A program made the position numbers and the translations under genes. Under the pieces are notes generated by a model. It was not told the DNA's origin, did not search any database, and was given only the letters and a program-made list of their open reading frames with translations. Shown piece after piece: positions 22,573 to 33,670 of a stretch of 64,000 bases of DNA; within the stretch, counting starts at the first letter, position 1, and every line of letters begins with the position of its first letter. Location of the stretch: NCBI GenBank assembly GCA_017591395.1, contig WEDG01001491.1, forward strand, positions 1 to 64,000. The letters run 5' to 3'. This DNA comes from Schistocephalus solidus (Eukaryota; Platyhelminthes; Cestoda; Diphyllobothriidea; Diphyllobothriidae).

Positions 22573-22834
22573 CAGTAATTAACTCAAGTGAATTCACGCC
22601 AAACATTTGATAAAATGGTATGAATGCAATTTCTTCAATGGCAGCAAAGTCAAAGCCCGTTTTGTAGGGGTACAGAGTTGCGTATTCTCCGACGCCAAAA
22701 GCAATAACGAAAATTACGAAGAGAGGTGAGAATTTGAATGCCTCCCGGGTCATGTAGACGATCATTGTTACTTTTGGGACCAAGATGTTTGTTATTCATT
22801 GCAAAGAACAGGAGCTCCAGATACAGAAGTATCA
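22573..22834 (-). CDS. TRPM-like gene, S4-S5-pore helix exon with 1-nt frameshift
   Basis: 262-nt exon after AAACAG with donor GTACGT. It encodes ILLYLELLFFAMNNKHLGPK (S4 and the conserved LGP before S5), then VTMIVYMTREAFKFS, PLFVIFVIAFGVGEYATLYP (S5) and FIPFYQMFGVNSLELIT (pore helix). The two halves are in different frames: a run of four A (plus-strand TTTT 22772-22775) has one base too many for LGPKVTM to read through. With three A the exon would be 261 nt and both splice phases fit exactly. This is either a homopolymer error or an inactivating indel. Confidence 0.85.
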
Positions 22835-24082
22835 CTGTTTAACACAAAGTAAGAAGACATGCTGAGGCAAATTTGGTTAGAAAATGGCAAGTAAAAAGGG
22901 GCATTTGCTTCAAGCGTAGTAGACTAGGAAATTCTAATAATGATAGGATTCGTCGTTTTCTGACGAATTTGTCTATCCTTACTTTTTTATTTAACTATAC
23001 AAACGTTAGGTGATAATCATACAAAAAGGAATAAGAATTTGTAATTTTATTTAATAATTGTTTACTATGGTTTTTGAGAATGAACTTATACATGTAATTG
23101 CAAGTATTTTCCGCACTTAAAGAGCACCTCTGTAGACGAATTAAGTAACATACAAGTGTATTCGTGGACTTTCCATCGGGGAAGGTCAATCATATTGGCT
23201 GTCCAGCCTTGTCAGTGAAAGACCGAGTAAATAATGGAGAAAGGTCAAGGAAAACATAATCCAACGCTGCGGAAATACTGGAGCAATTATCTTGATACGA
23301 TCTTCAAGGGTATATTGGCTAACTGGCCTCCAGCCAGGACCACTGGCGATTTTCTTTTGCACACACTGGATAGGCTAAAGTAGCTTAATTACTGTCGCCT
23401 CAGTAGCTGTCAACACACGATATATCGTTGATTCTGGTACCTTGTTGGTTCCCTAAGCAAAAATGAAAGTGTGCCGAGACGTCCATGCAAAGCCTAACGC
23501 CTGGTGGATTTCAAAGTAAGTCATTAACGTTAGTTCAACCTCAATAAATGATTTCATTAACCTGATTAAGAACGATTGAAAACTGACTTACTTTCACTCA
23601 TCTGTAGTCGAATTTTAAAATCAGTGTTTTTATACGGTATCAATCTCTTAATTTTCAACTGTACTACGGAAAAGTCATTACCAAAGGCCTGCTGAAAACT
23701 TAAACAAATTATTCAAATTAAGCCTGTTGTTCTCGGCTAAGTAAATATGTTTTTTATACTTTAAATAGTTATTTCCCACCGGGGATACTTAGCTGATTTA
23801 ATTCTTCGGCAATGTTCAAATTCGAAAAATTCTCAACAAAGGACGTTGCTGGCTAAGCGACCGATCTAGTCTTCTTCCTCACCTTTTCTGCGATTTGTAT
23901 AAAAAAGTAAGATATAACTCATTTGCCTTTCGGGTTTGAGTAAGTGGTTTGATTATGCATATATTGTATTTTAAAAGTGTAATTTAAAAGGTTGATATTA
24001 GTGAGACAAATATTTTGTTACAGTAGCCGTGTACAAAAATTCAGCCTGAGATAAAATCCTTTAGAAAAGTTGATTGCCTTAC
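22835..24082. other. Intron between S3 and S4 exons
   Basis: AT-rich intron sequence. A 64-codon minus frame at 22995-23189 has no splice context or homology and is treated as chance. No repeat recognised. Confidence 0.6.
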
Positions 24083-24203
24083 AGCAGACGACGAGGGCAG
24101 TGGAAGCAGTCTCATAAGTGGAGTAAAAACGGAGAAACATGTATACCAACATTGCTGTACCGCTGACGAATTGAAGTTCTAGGTGCCGATTACCTCTGAG
24201 TGC
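24083..24203 (-). CDS. TRPM-like gene, S3 exon
   Basis: 121-nt exon (acceptor ATATTTAG, donor GTAAGG). It encodes ALRGNRHLELQFVSGTAMLV, YMFLRFYSTYETAST and ALVVC. The single trailing base joins the two leading bases of the S4 exon to give a Leu codon, producing ALVVC-L-ILLYLELL across the junction. The order matches TRPM S3, S3-S4 loop and start of S4. Confidence 0.8.
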
Positions 24204-25149
24204 CTAAATATAACAGAAACAGGTGATTTTTAAAATTAAAAGCCATGAGAAACTAGAAAGTTTAAACTAATTAATGGATGAAAAACTTGTCACTCTATCA
24301 AGAAGGAATTTAAATTGCAAAAGGAAAAAATCTGAACAAATACACCATTTCTACTAAAACCGGTACTCATTCCAAAGATTTCATTGTATTGTGCAGAATA
24401 CTATCAGTCTGCAACCAGTAATCGGATTATGGGAAAAAAAGATAAACAGGAGTTCTGCTCTTGATACATGTAAACTATCGAAGTACATTACCGTGGAAAA
24501 TATACGGCCACATTCTAAGCATTTTTGACGCGTCTGTCGCATCTTGTGATTTTTGAAAAGTTATATCGCCATTTAAAGACAGACAACAATACCAAGTGGT
24601 TAGATGGGCTTAACTATAAAAGAGGTAAATACTGGTATACAATACTAAAGGACGAGTGTGACACATAGGTAATATGAAAGATCTTGGAAGGAGTGTCGTA
24701 CGTTTGACGTCTGGGGGACAGAGGTAATAGCGGCTCGGTGAAAATTTCAGGTGACTAGGTATGGCTAGATTTTTACTACTTTGAGGTTTGAATTAAATGT
24801 CAGTCAAACTCACAGCTCCACAATAGGGTGGATACAACCTGAAACGTGGTGCCTAACTTCAAATAATTCACACAAAAGATAGATCATTTTTCTGAAGAGT
24901 ACTACCTAATGTTCCCGGGTGCCTTGAGGCTCGAAACCGATGGATTGAGGCAAAGTCCAAGTGCGAACTGATGATAATTCATTACAGAGATTAATGAAGC
25001 ATTAATACATATATCCAAATCAGGCAAGAGAACGATTAAGCTAAAAGGCTGCGATAGATTGTTCCAGGTTTCAGTTGATATCAAGTGCGATGTTGTGCTC
25101 GCGACACGCGCAACGGGCAATGACAGCATTGGCTTGAAAATAATACAAA
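24204..25149. other. Intron sequence, no gene seen
   Basis: First part (in plus order) of the 18.7-kb S2-S3 intron. AT-rich, no recognised element until the composite PLE+SINE block at about 25150. Confidence 0.6.
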
Positions 25150-26281
25150 TATATTCTTTACATACGGGAGGGTTCGCCAGGTTGTCGCTTTCGACGCCTG
25201 GGAGGTCATAGCTCTGGAAATACATTTTCATTTGAGCTGTTGTCATTAAATGCATCGACGGACAAAGTAAGGAGGATATCCATTTTGGGAAACTAATTTG
25301 AAAAGTTATTTTATTTCTGTTCAATATGTTTCATCCTCGGAAAAGTGAGATTTTGCTCGACTTATCAAGCTGTTAACAGAGCTTTGGTTGTGAGACATGA
25401 GATGGCTTGTTAGCCGTCATCAGCTAAAATACCCACCCCCAGGCGCTGCCGCGTTAGGGGCTCGATCTTACAACCTGCTGGTTAGAAGTCCAACGCTCTA
25501 TAATCTACGCCATTAGCTCGTTTTCTTGCCGGTTTCAGTCGGGAATATTAACAATGATAGATGGGCGCTCACCGATCGGTTACAGGACTCACTCACCCCG
25601 TCGCATTGGACTTCTAACCAGCAAATCACGAAATCCTACGTCGGGCGCTGCTGCACCTCTGGTTGGTTATGGGTGGCTGATGACGGCTAATAAGCCAGAA
25701 ATATCCATTCCAGTCTCTCTTGTCTTCATCGAAATACTATTCTCCCTATATCACTAGCCGCTCCACGGCTGTTGGCAGGGCTCTAGTATGAGCCCCAAGA
25801 CCCACCGGAACGAGTAAGCCCTGCAAGCGATCTTTGAGTGCCCATTTACCATTATTAATATTTCCGATCGAAACCGGCAAGATAGAGAGCTCTTGGCGCA
25901 GTGGGTATAGCGTTGGACTTCTAACCAACATGGCGAGAGTTTGAGCCTCGGACACTGCGCCACGTGGGGTTGGGTATGGCTGGTTGATTACGGCTAAGAA
26001 ACCAGTCGGTAATATCTTTCTGCCTATATCACTAGCCACTCTGCGGCTACTGGCGGGACTCTAAAATGAGCCTTAAGGCACAATGGGACGAGTGAGTCAT
26101 GTAACCGATCGGAGAGCTCTTATCTTCCAGTATATAATGCATAATGAAGCAATAAAATTTAGGGAACTGACGAGACATTTTTAAACCAATATTTTATTAG
26201 AAAGCAAAGAAAACAAGCAGAAAGTTTTAATAACAAGCAAATGGATGTCACATGAAAGCACTCTCATCAAACTATCACCAC
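25150..26281. repeat. Composite PLE+SINE block, copy 2
   Basis: Second copy of the block at 13906-15012. It contains the PLE A RT C-terminal remnant (minus, 25390 down to 25150), a minus SINE head (25430-25540), a plus SINE body (25660-25760) and a full plus SINE (A box TGGCGCAGTGGG at 25893-25904, B-box-like GAGTTTGAGCC near 25937). The GIY-YIG half present in copy 1 is missing here. Confidence 0.85.
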
Positions 26282-26284
26282 AAG

Positions 26285-26880
26285 CAGCTGCTGCACATAC
26301 ATGCAGGAAGACAATTTTTACCGAAAATTATTATCGACAACTAAAAGGTTCTCCTACGCGTTCGCCACTAAAGTTTTTGGCGTAGGCTGTGATGCAGAAA
26401 CTATAGGTTACAGCTCTCCCCAGAATTAACCCGAGATTGTGGCTACGTTACGAGGACAATACATTCTTTATCATCAAAAAAGACCAACTTGAACCACTCC
26501 ACTAAAACCCGAACTCAGCATTTTCAGGAATTCAATTCACCTTCAAAACAGAAGTTGATGAACGACTTCCCTTTCTTAGATGTACTCGTACATAGTAAGA
26601 CAGACGGTACACTACATACCTCAGTCTATCGTAATGATACATACTCCGAGGTCATTTTTAATTTCGGGAGTAACCATCGCATGTCTCACAAACGAAGCTC
26701 TGTTAACAGCTTAATAATTTGAGCAATCAAGCACTGTTCCGATGAAGAAATATATCGAACAAAAACGAAAATGCTTTAAAAATTATTTTCCGACAAGTTT
26801 TAAATTTACACTGTTTTTTTTGCACATTTACCACAAGTCTGACGACGACCTGGGGAACCAGCGTCGAAAATTAACATAAT
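26285..26880 (+). mobile_element. Penelope-like RT fragment, plus strand, decayed
   Basis: Plus translation gives YYRQLKGSPTRSPLKFLA (family: KGTPMGSPLSGF), then LWLRYEDNTFFIIKKDQ where the catalytic YVDD reads YEDN, then a TFKTEVDERLPFLDVLVH-like segment at about 26540-26590 and HKRSSVNSL at 26690-26716. Stops break the frame. It ends with a hammerhead-like TCTGACGACGACCTGG segment at about 26838-26870. The active-site change makes it dead. Confidence 0.75.
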
Positions 26881-27019
26881 AAAGTAACTCATTGTTCCCC
26901 AAAGAACTTCTTTACTTCGAAATATATATGTATATATATATATATCGAAGTCATCGAAGCTTGGCAGTCAGACGCCAACTCTAGCAACCGCAGCATTGAC
27001 CTAGCAGTGCCCTATGAGG

Positions 27020-27215
27020 CCGTCAAGCACCATTGAGGCACGAGGGGAGGACCAATGAGAAACGAGGCGGCTAGACCTACCGCAAGTGAGCACGAAAGAC
27101 TCTAAACCATGTAATCTCAATCTATGCTCTATCTCGATGATGCCCTCGAGTATGAGTGTGAAACGTCAGATAAGTATATCTTGTACCCCCAGAGATCGCC
27201 TTATCTTTTCCTTCC
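27020..27215 (+). mobile_element. Penelope-like terminal repeat fragment
   Basis: GATGATGCCCTCGAG at 27137-27151, GAAACGTCAG at 27160-27169 and CAGAGATCGCCTTATC at about 27189-27204 line up with the 3' end of the PLE at 39150-39215 (GACGATGG, GAAACGTCAG, CTGAGATCGCCTTTTC). This is a solo terminal-repeat-like piece with a hammerhead-like core. It abuts the TA microsatellite. Confidence 0.55.

Positions 27216-27284
<69 letters not shown>
27216..27284. repeat. (TA)n microsatellite
   Basis: About 34 TA units, perfect apart from its left edge, directly next to the 3' end of the minus-strand SINE array. The SINE at 60565 also begins beside a TA run, so TA repeats are probably the SINE 3' tail. Confidence 0.9.
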
Positions 27285-27286
<2 letters not shown>

Positions 27287-30200
27287 AGTGTGGGCTCACT
27301 GATCTGCTTACGGAACATGTATGTTCCGTTGTGCCCTGGAGCTCACACTAGAGCTCTCGCAGGCGGTCGCATAGCGACGTGTAGCATATGATGAAATGGA
27401 ACCGACAAAGACAAGGGAGACCGGAATGGCCATTTCTGGCTTATTAGCCGTCATCAGCCAGTCATACCCAATCCCAAGTGTGGGCCACCTGGGATTCGAA
27501 CCCGCGACCTTTGGTAATTGAGTCGAACGCTCTACCATTGAGCCACGGGCTCGTTGTTTTGTCGGTTGTGATCGGGAATATGATGATATTGTGTTGCTCA
27601 CTGATCTGCTTAAGGAACATGTATGTTCCGTTGTGCCCTGGAGTTCACACTAGAGCTCTCACAGGCGGTCGCATAGCGACGTGTAGCATATGTTGATAAG
27701 GTGGAACCGACAAAGACAAGGGAGACCGGAATGGCCATTTCTGGCTTATTAGCCGTCATCAGCCAGTCATACCCAATCCCCAAGTGTGGCACACCTGGGA
27801 TTCGAACCCGCGACCTTCTGGTAATTGAGTCGAACGCTCTACCATTGAGCCACGGGCTCGTTGTTTTGTCGGTTGTGATCGGGAATATGATGATATTGTG
27901 GGGTTGCTCACTGATTCGCTTTAAGGAACATGTATGTTCCGTTGTGCCCTGGAGCTCACACTAGAGCTCTCGCAGGTGGTCGCATAGCGACGTGTAGCAT
28001 ATGATGAAATGGAACCGACAAAGACAAGGGAGACCGGAATGGCCATTTCTGGCTTATTAGCCGTCATCAGCCAGTCATACCCAATCCCAAGTGTGGCACA
28101 CCTGGGATTCGAACCCGCGACCATTTGGTAATTGAGTCGAACGCTCTACCATTGAGCCACGGGCTCGTTGTTTTTGTCGGTTGCGATCGGGAATATGATG
28201 ATAGTGTGGGGCTCACTGATCTGCTTAAGGAACATGTATGTTCCGTTGTGCCCTGGAGCTCAGACTAGAGCTCTCACAGGCGGTCGCATAGCGACGTGTA
28301 GCATATGATGAAATGGAACCGACAAAGACAAGGGAGACCGGAATGGCCATTTCTGGCTTATTAGCCGTCATCAGCCAGTCATACCCAATCCCAAGTGTGG
28401 CACACCTGGGATTCGAACCCGCAACATTTGGTAATTGAGTCGAACGTTTCACCATTGAGCCACGGGCTCGTTGTTTTGTCGGTTGCGATCGGGAATATGA
28501 TGATAGTGTGGCTTCACTGATCTGCTTAAGGAACATGTATGTTCCGTTGTGCCCTGGAGATCACACTAGAGCTCACAGGCGGTCGCATAGCGACGTGTAG
28601 CATATGTTGAGAAATGGTGGAACCGACAAAGACAAGGGAGACCGGAATGGCCATTTCTGGCTTATTAGCCGTCATCAGCCAGTCATACCCAATCCCAAGT
28701 GTGGCACTCCTGGGATTCAAACGCGTAACATTTAGTAATTGAGTCGAACGACCTACCATGGAGCCACGGGCTCGTTGTTTTGTCGGTTGCGTTAGGGAAT
28801 ATGTTGATAGTGTGTTGCTCGCCGATCTGCTTAAGGAACATGTATGTTCCGTTTGTGCCCTGGAGCTCAGACTCAGAGCTCTCGCAGGCGGTCGCATAGC
28901 GACGTGTAGCATATGCTGATAAGGTGGAACCGATAAAGACAAGGGAGACCGGAATGGCCATTTCTGGCTTATTAGCCGTCATCAGCCAGTCATACCCAAT
29001 CCCAAGTGTGGCACACCTGGGATTCGAACCCGCAACATTTGGTAATTGAGTCGAACGCTCTACCATTGAGCCACGGGCTCGTTGTTTTGTCGGTTGCGAT
29101 CGGGAATATGATGATATTGTGTTGCTCACTGATCTGCTTAAGGAACATGTATGTTCCGTTGTGCCTTGGAGTTCACACTAGAGCTCTCACAGGCGGTCGC
29201 ATAGCAACGTGTAGCATATGATGAAATGGAACCGACAAAGACAAGGGAGACCGGAATGGGAATTTCTAGCTTATTAGCCATCATCAGCCAGTCATACCCA
29301 ATCCCATATGTGTGGCACACCTGGGATTCGAACACGCGACCTTTGGTATTTGAGTCGAACGCTTCTATCATTGAGCCACGGGCTCGTTGTTTTGTCGGTT
29401 GTGATCGGGAATATGCTGATAGTGTGGGGCTCACTGATCTGCTTAAGGAACATGTATGTTCCGTTGTGCCCTGGAGCTCACACTAGAGCTCTCGCAGGCG
29501 GTCGCATAGCGACGTGTAGCATATGATGAAATGGAACCGACAAAGACAAGGGAGACCGGAATGGCCATTTCTGGCTTATAAGCCTTCATCAGCCAGTCAT
29601 TCCCAATCGCAAGTGTTGCACACCTGAGATTCGAACCCGCAAACTTTGGTAATTGAGTCGAACGCTCTACCATTGAGCCACGGGCTCGTTGCTTTGTCGA
29701 TTGCGATCGGGAATATGATGATAGTGTGTGGCTCACCGATCTGCTAAAGGAACATTTATGTTCCGTTGTGCCCTGGAACTCAGACTAGAGTACTCACAGG
29801 CAGTCGCATAGCGACGTGTAGCATATGTTGATAATGTGGAACCGACAAAGACAAGGGAGACCGGAATGGCCATTTCTGGCTTATTAGCCGTCATCAGCCA
29901 GTCATACCCAATCCCAAGTGTGGCACACCTGGGATTCGAACCCGCAACATTTGGTAATTGAGTCGAACGCTCTACAATTGAGCCACGGGCTCGTTGTTTT
30001 GTCGGTTGCGATCGGGAATATGATGATATTGTGTTGCTCACTGATCTGCTTAAGGAACATGTATGTTCCGTTTTGCCCTGGAGCTCACACTAGAGTTCTC
30101 ACAGGCGGTCGCATAGCAACGTGTAGCATATGTTGATAAGGTGGAACCGATAAAGACAAGGGAGACCGGAATGGCCATTTCTGGCTTATTAGCCGTCATC

Positions 30201-31150
30201 AGCCAGTCATACCCAATCCCAAGTGTGGCACACCTGGGATTCGAACCCGCAACATTTGGTAATTGAGTCGAACGCTCTACCATTGAGCCACGGGTTCGTT
30301 GTTTTGTCGGTTGCGATCGGGAATATGATGATATTGTGTTGCTCACTGATCTGCTTAAGGAACATGTATGTTCCGTTGTGCCTTGGAGTTCACACTAGAG
30401 CTCTCACAGGCGGTCGCATAGCAACGTGTAGCATATGATGAAATGGAACCGACAAAGACAAGGGAGACCGGAATGGGAATTTCTAGCTTATTAGCCATCA
30501 TCAGCCAGTCATACCCAATCCCATATGTGGCACACCTGGGATTCGAACACGCGACCTTTGGTATTTGAGTCGAACGCTCTATCATTGAGCCACGGGCTCG
30601 TTGTTTTGTCGGTTGTGGTCGGGAATATGCTGATAGTGTGGGGCTCACTGATCTGCTTAAGGAACATGTATGTTCCGTTGTGCCCTGGAGCTCAGACTAG
30701 AGCTCTCGCAGGCGGTCGCATAGCGACGTGTAGCATATGATGAAATGGAACCGACAAAGACAAGGGAGACCGGAATGGCCATTTCTGGCTTATAAGCCTT
30801 CATCAGCCAGTCATTCCCAATCGCAAGTGTTGCACACCTGAGATTCAAACCCGCAACCTTTGGTAATTGAGTCGAACGCTCTACCATTGAGCCACGGGCT
30901 CGTTGCTTTGTCGATTGCGATCGGGAATATGATGATAGTGTGTGGCTCACCGATCTGCTAAAGGAACATTTATGTTCCGTTGTGCCCTGGAACTCAGACT
31001 AGAGTACTCACAGGCAGTCGCATAGCGACGTGTAGCATATGTTGATAATGTGGAACCGACAAAGACAAGGGAGACCGGAATGGCCATTTCTGGCTTATTA
31101 GCCGTCATCAGCCAGTCATACCCAATCCCAAGTGTGGAACACCTGGGATT
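27285..31150 (-). repeat. Tandem array of 13 tRNA-headed SINE units (~304 bp)
   Basis: The palindrome GGAACATGTATGTTCC (or one-base variants) recurs at 27312, 27613, 27924, 28229, 28530, 28834, 29142, 29447, 29749, 30053, 30359, 30661 and 30963, giving a period of 301-311 bp. On the minus strand each unit has a Pol III A box (TGGCTCAATGG), a B box (GGGTTCGAATCCC), then GGGATTGGGTATGACTGG and GGCTGATGACGGCTAATAAG. Units 6-9 and 10-13 share unit-specific variants with a 1214-1219 bp period, so four units were duplicated as a block. Unit 13 ends at about 31145. The tRNA-like cloverleaf is imperfect (anticodon stem mismatched), so these are SINE heads rather than working tRNA genes. The open frames of about 97 codons across units are by-products. 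Confidence 0.9.
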
Positions 31151-31299
31151 CGAATCGTATTTATTTGGTCATTTTTCTGTGCCTTTCTAGTTGTAGAACG
31201 GAAACTATAGGGTAGAAGCGATAGCAGAAATGGCTGCAATATAAAGATAAAGGTAATAAGTTACGTCTGTGGTAGAAAAATGATCAGTATTTTTCAGGA

Positions 31300-32150
31300 T
31301 TTAACAGAACCCGGGCTCTGTACGCCCGTTATATCTACAGCAAGACGCCCATTTAGTACGCGTGATGCCGAACGGGATGCGATAAAGCCCCTCCGAGAAC
31401 TCATCAGCATCCGTGACTATCCGTAAGCATATATTGAACAGGGCCGAACAAAGAGTGCAGACAACCGAACTCATCATAAAGAACACCGTAAATGAAAAGG
31501 GTCTCCAACTCAATGGCTAGATCTCTCGCGTCACTCTGAACAGTAAATTCACAACAGGCCTGACTCATTAATACGCCGGCAATTTATGCGGCAAAGTCCC
31601 CAGCCGTAAGAAATAGATCTCAGTCGTTGTCTGTATACATCCTTGCAGTTGCGGATGTTCAGCTATATTGGGGAAACTGACCGACGGCCATGACCGAGAA
31701 CGGCTGATCTTCAGTTGCTTGCGCGAGCACTTGACCCAAAAGTTGAGAAAGCAACCCATGCCACACAAAAAGGCACAATTTCCCTTTTGTTGCCGTTTAA
31801 ATCGACTGCTATGGCGATAACCACTTAACGTAGCAGGTGCAAGAAGCCTGAATGTCCACCGACAGCTCAGACAAACGTCACATTAATTTGCCTCCCCCTA
31901 TTTGGAGTTACGTAACATTTGATAGGGAAGGGGACACTCATGGTGCGGAAAAATTTGGGCCACCAATTTACTCTGCGGTCAATGTGCTTTTGGGGGGGAC
32001 ATAGGTCAAGGCGGAATGCCGGTCCGATGCAGCTTAATAATTGGAATTGGCGATCAACGTGGGCCTTATAAGAGCTGCTCGCATGACATTCCGGTCTCCG
32101 AAGATGGGTAGGAGAACTAACTTCTCGAAACATTAGACATCCTATAAATC
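31300..32150 (+). mobile_element. Possible Penelope-like 3' remnant, plus strand
   Basis: Broken plus frames give FSYIGETDRRP at about 31654-31690, resembling the YVGETGKRL strand of a GIY-YIG nuclease. The segment ends with TCCGAAGATGGGTAGGAGAA and CTTCTCGAAACATTAG (32095-32136), a hammerhead-like arrangement with a GAGAA/TTCTC stem before GAAAC. It is highly degenerate and of a different subfamily from the neighbours. Confidence 0.4.
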
Positions 32151-32229
32151 TCTCCTCGCCATTACATCGTTTGATATATATATATAAATGAGAAGAAAAG
32201 GCGATCTCAGGGACTATAGGTGTATTGTC

Positions 32230-32270
32230 CTGACGTTTCAAAAGCATACAAGCTTCCATCGTCGGAGGTG
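32230..32270 (-). ncRNA. Hammerhead-like motif, PLE B minus copy
   Basis: Minus strand: CACCTCCGACGATGG, GGAAGC/GCTTTT stem, GAAACGTCAGG. The core reads CCGACGA, one change (U4 to C) from CUGANGA. The same sequence is found at 39148-39189 in the plus copy. Confidence 0.6.
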
Positions 32271-32649
32271 AGTATCGTACCGCGTCTCACAGTATTTATA
32301 GGGGTGATAGCCATTTTTGTAACACAGCGTTGATTGGACGGGTTTACCTTAACAGTGTACACGATAGGAGGACGGGGTGGGGAGTCCTTCTTTGGCTTTG
32401 GCGTTCTTTTGCCGAGCATACACACAGGAAATTGCTGTCAGTTGACATGTCTCTGGTTGAGGGGGGCGACCATTGTCTGGGTCCGCATTGACCTAAATTG
32501 GCGCCCTGGGTCGATAGTCATGTTTGTGTCCTGAGGGCATGCCTCCTCGTCTGTCGGGGTAGTAAATGATGCGTCGGTAATCATCACTGCGCCTTCGTCG
32601 GCCCCGAATTGTGGCGTGGTTAGGTGCATAACCGTCCTGACTCTCCCAC

Positions 32650-33390
32650 CGTCACTCCTGGAATCAATTCCGTTACTCCAACCATCATAGAGACCACATC
32701 CATCTACTCATCGCCTGTTACCCCCACCCCCGCAAACACCACCGCCTTCGCCTTCACTACCTCCACCACCACCACCACCACCATCAGCGATGGGGAATCT
32801 CTCCTAAGCTGTACTCAATGCGACCGCACATTCACCACACCCATCGTCCTGGTCGGTCACTTGCGAATACATCGTACAGAGACCGGTGAGCCAGTGCCAG
32901 GAACACCATCACACAGCAGAGATCGTCGCCTCCACTGCCCTCACTGTCCTCGCGCATTCACTGATCGCATGGGCCTATTCGGTCCCATGCGCATCCATGA
33001 CAGCGGCATACACCACAATGCCGACAACACCGATACACCATGCACACCCTCCGCTCCTGCCATTCTTAGCGCCCCTGCCACCCCCACTACCATGAATGAC
33101 ATCCTCCCAGCCTCTACCGATTTCTCCTGCCCACTGCGCCCGCACCTTCAACCCACGCATGGGCCTGGTCGGTCCCCTGCGAATCCATCGCACGGAGGCT
33201 GGTGAACCAGTGCCTGGGGCTCCGACATATAGTCGACGCGCTCGCCTTCACTGCCCTCACTGCTCCGCTCATTTACACACCGCATGGGCTTATTAGGACA
33301 CATGCGCCTCCACGACAACCTCCGGTTAACCACCGGAGGCTAAGCTACATCAGCGCACACAACCTACACCAATGCATCGACAACACCCTC
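32650..33390 (+). pseudogene. C2H2 zinc-finger tail of an RTE-type LINE
   Basis: The frame 32624-33205 holds a Thr/Pro-rich linker (ITPTIIETTS-like, SSPVTPTPANTT) and a C2H2 finger: C63-x2-C66-x12-H79-x3-H83 within CTQCDRTFTTPIVLVGHLR. A second finger (CPHCPRAFTDRMGLFGPMRI) has Pro in place of the first His. Further finger remnants lie in other frames to 33390 (RMGLVGPLRIHRTEAGEPV at about 33155-33210). Repeated IHRTETGEPVPG linkers separate them. In this LINE family the fingers follow the RT domain and probably bind nucleic acid. It is not a host transcription factor: the same tail sits after an RT at 51540-52440. Confidence 0.75.
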
Positions 33391-33670
33391 CCAACCACCA
33401 TTTACCAGAGTATATCACGGTTTCCTAGAGACCGTGACTGGGAAGTCTGCCAATCTGACGCTTCCACCAGACCACGCCGTCGGCTCAGTGTATGTGCTGT
33501 GTGTGTCGAGTGGCTGACCAGTGGACTGGGAGTCAGACGGTGATGGCTGCTCCATATCCCCTGAGTTTGTGAATCCTGGTGTGTGCGTTAGGGGGGCCAG
33601 GTCGTGCTGTGGCGCGCGAAGACGGTTACGCCGATCCGTCAACCAATGCGCCCACTCCCAAATCAGGCAA

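Noticed and set aside
22995..23189. Additional TRPM exon between S3 and S4
   Set aside because: Phases of the S3 and S4 exons join directly, and this frame has no splice sites or homology.
27308..30950. A family of ~97-residue proteins encoded on both strands of the array
   Set aside because: The frames are by-products of the tandem repeat; several units have frameshifts and there is no domain or codon signal.
27285..31150. Thirteen functional tRNA genes in tandem
   Set aside because: A and B boxes are good, but the anticodon stem does not pair and the unit continues into a conserved 230-bp non-tRNA body, so these are tRNA-derived SINE heads.
27285..31150. CRISPR-like array
   Set aside because: The repeat is the whole ~304-bp unit with no unique spacers, and the genome is eukaryotic.
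32624..33296. Host C2H2 zinc-finger transcription factor gene
   Set aside because: The same finger tail follows a LINE reverse transcriptase at 51540-53351, and this copy sits as an insertion inside a Penelope element.
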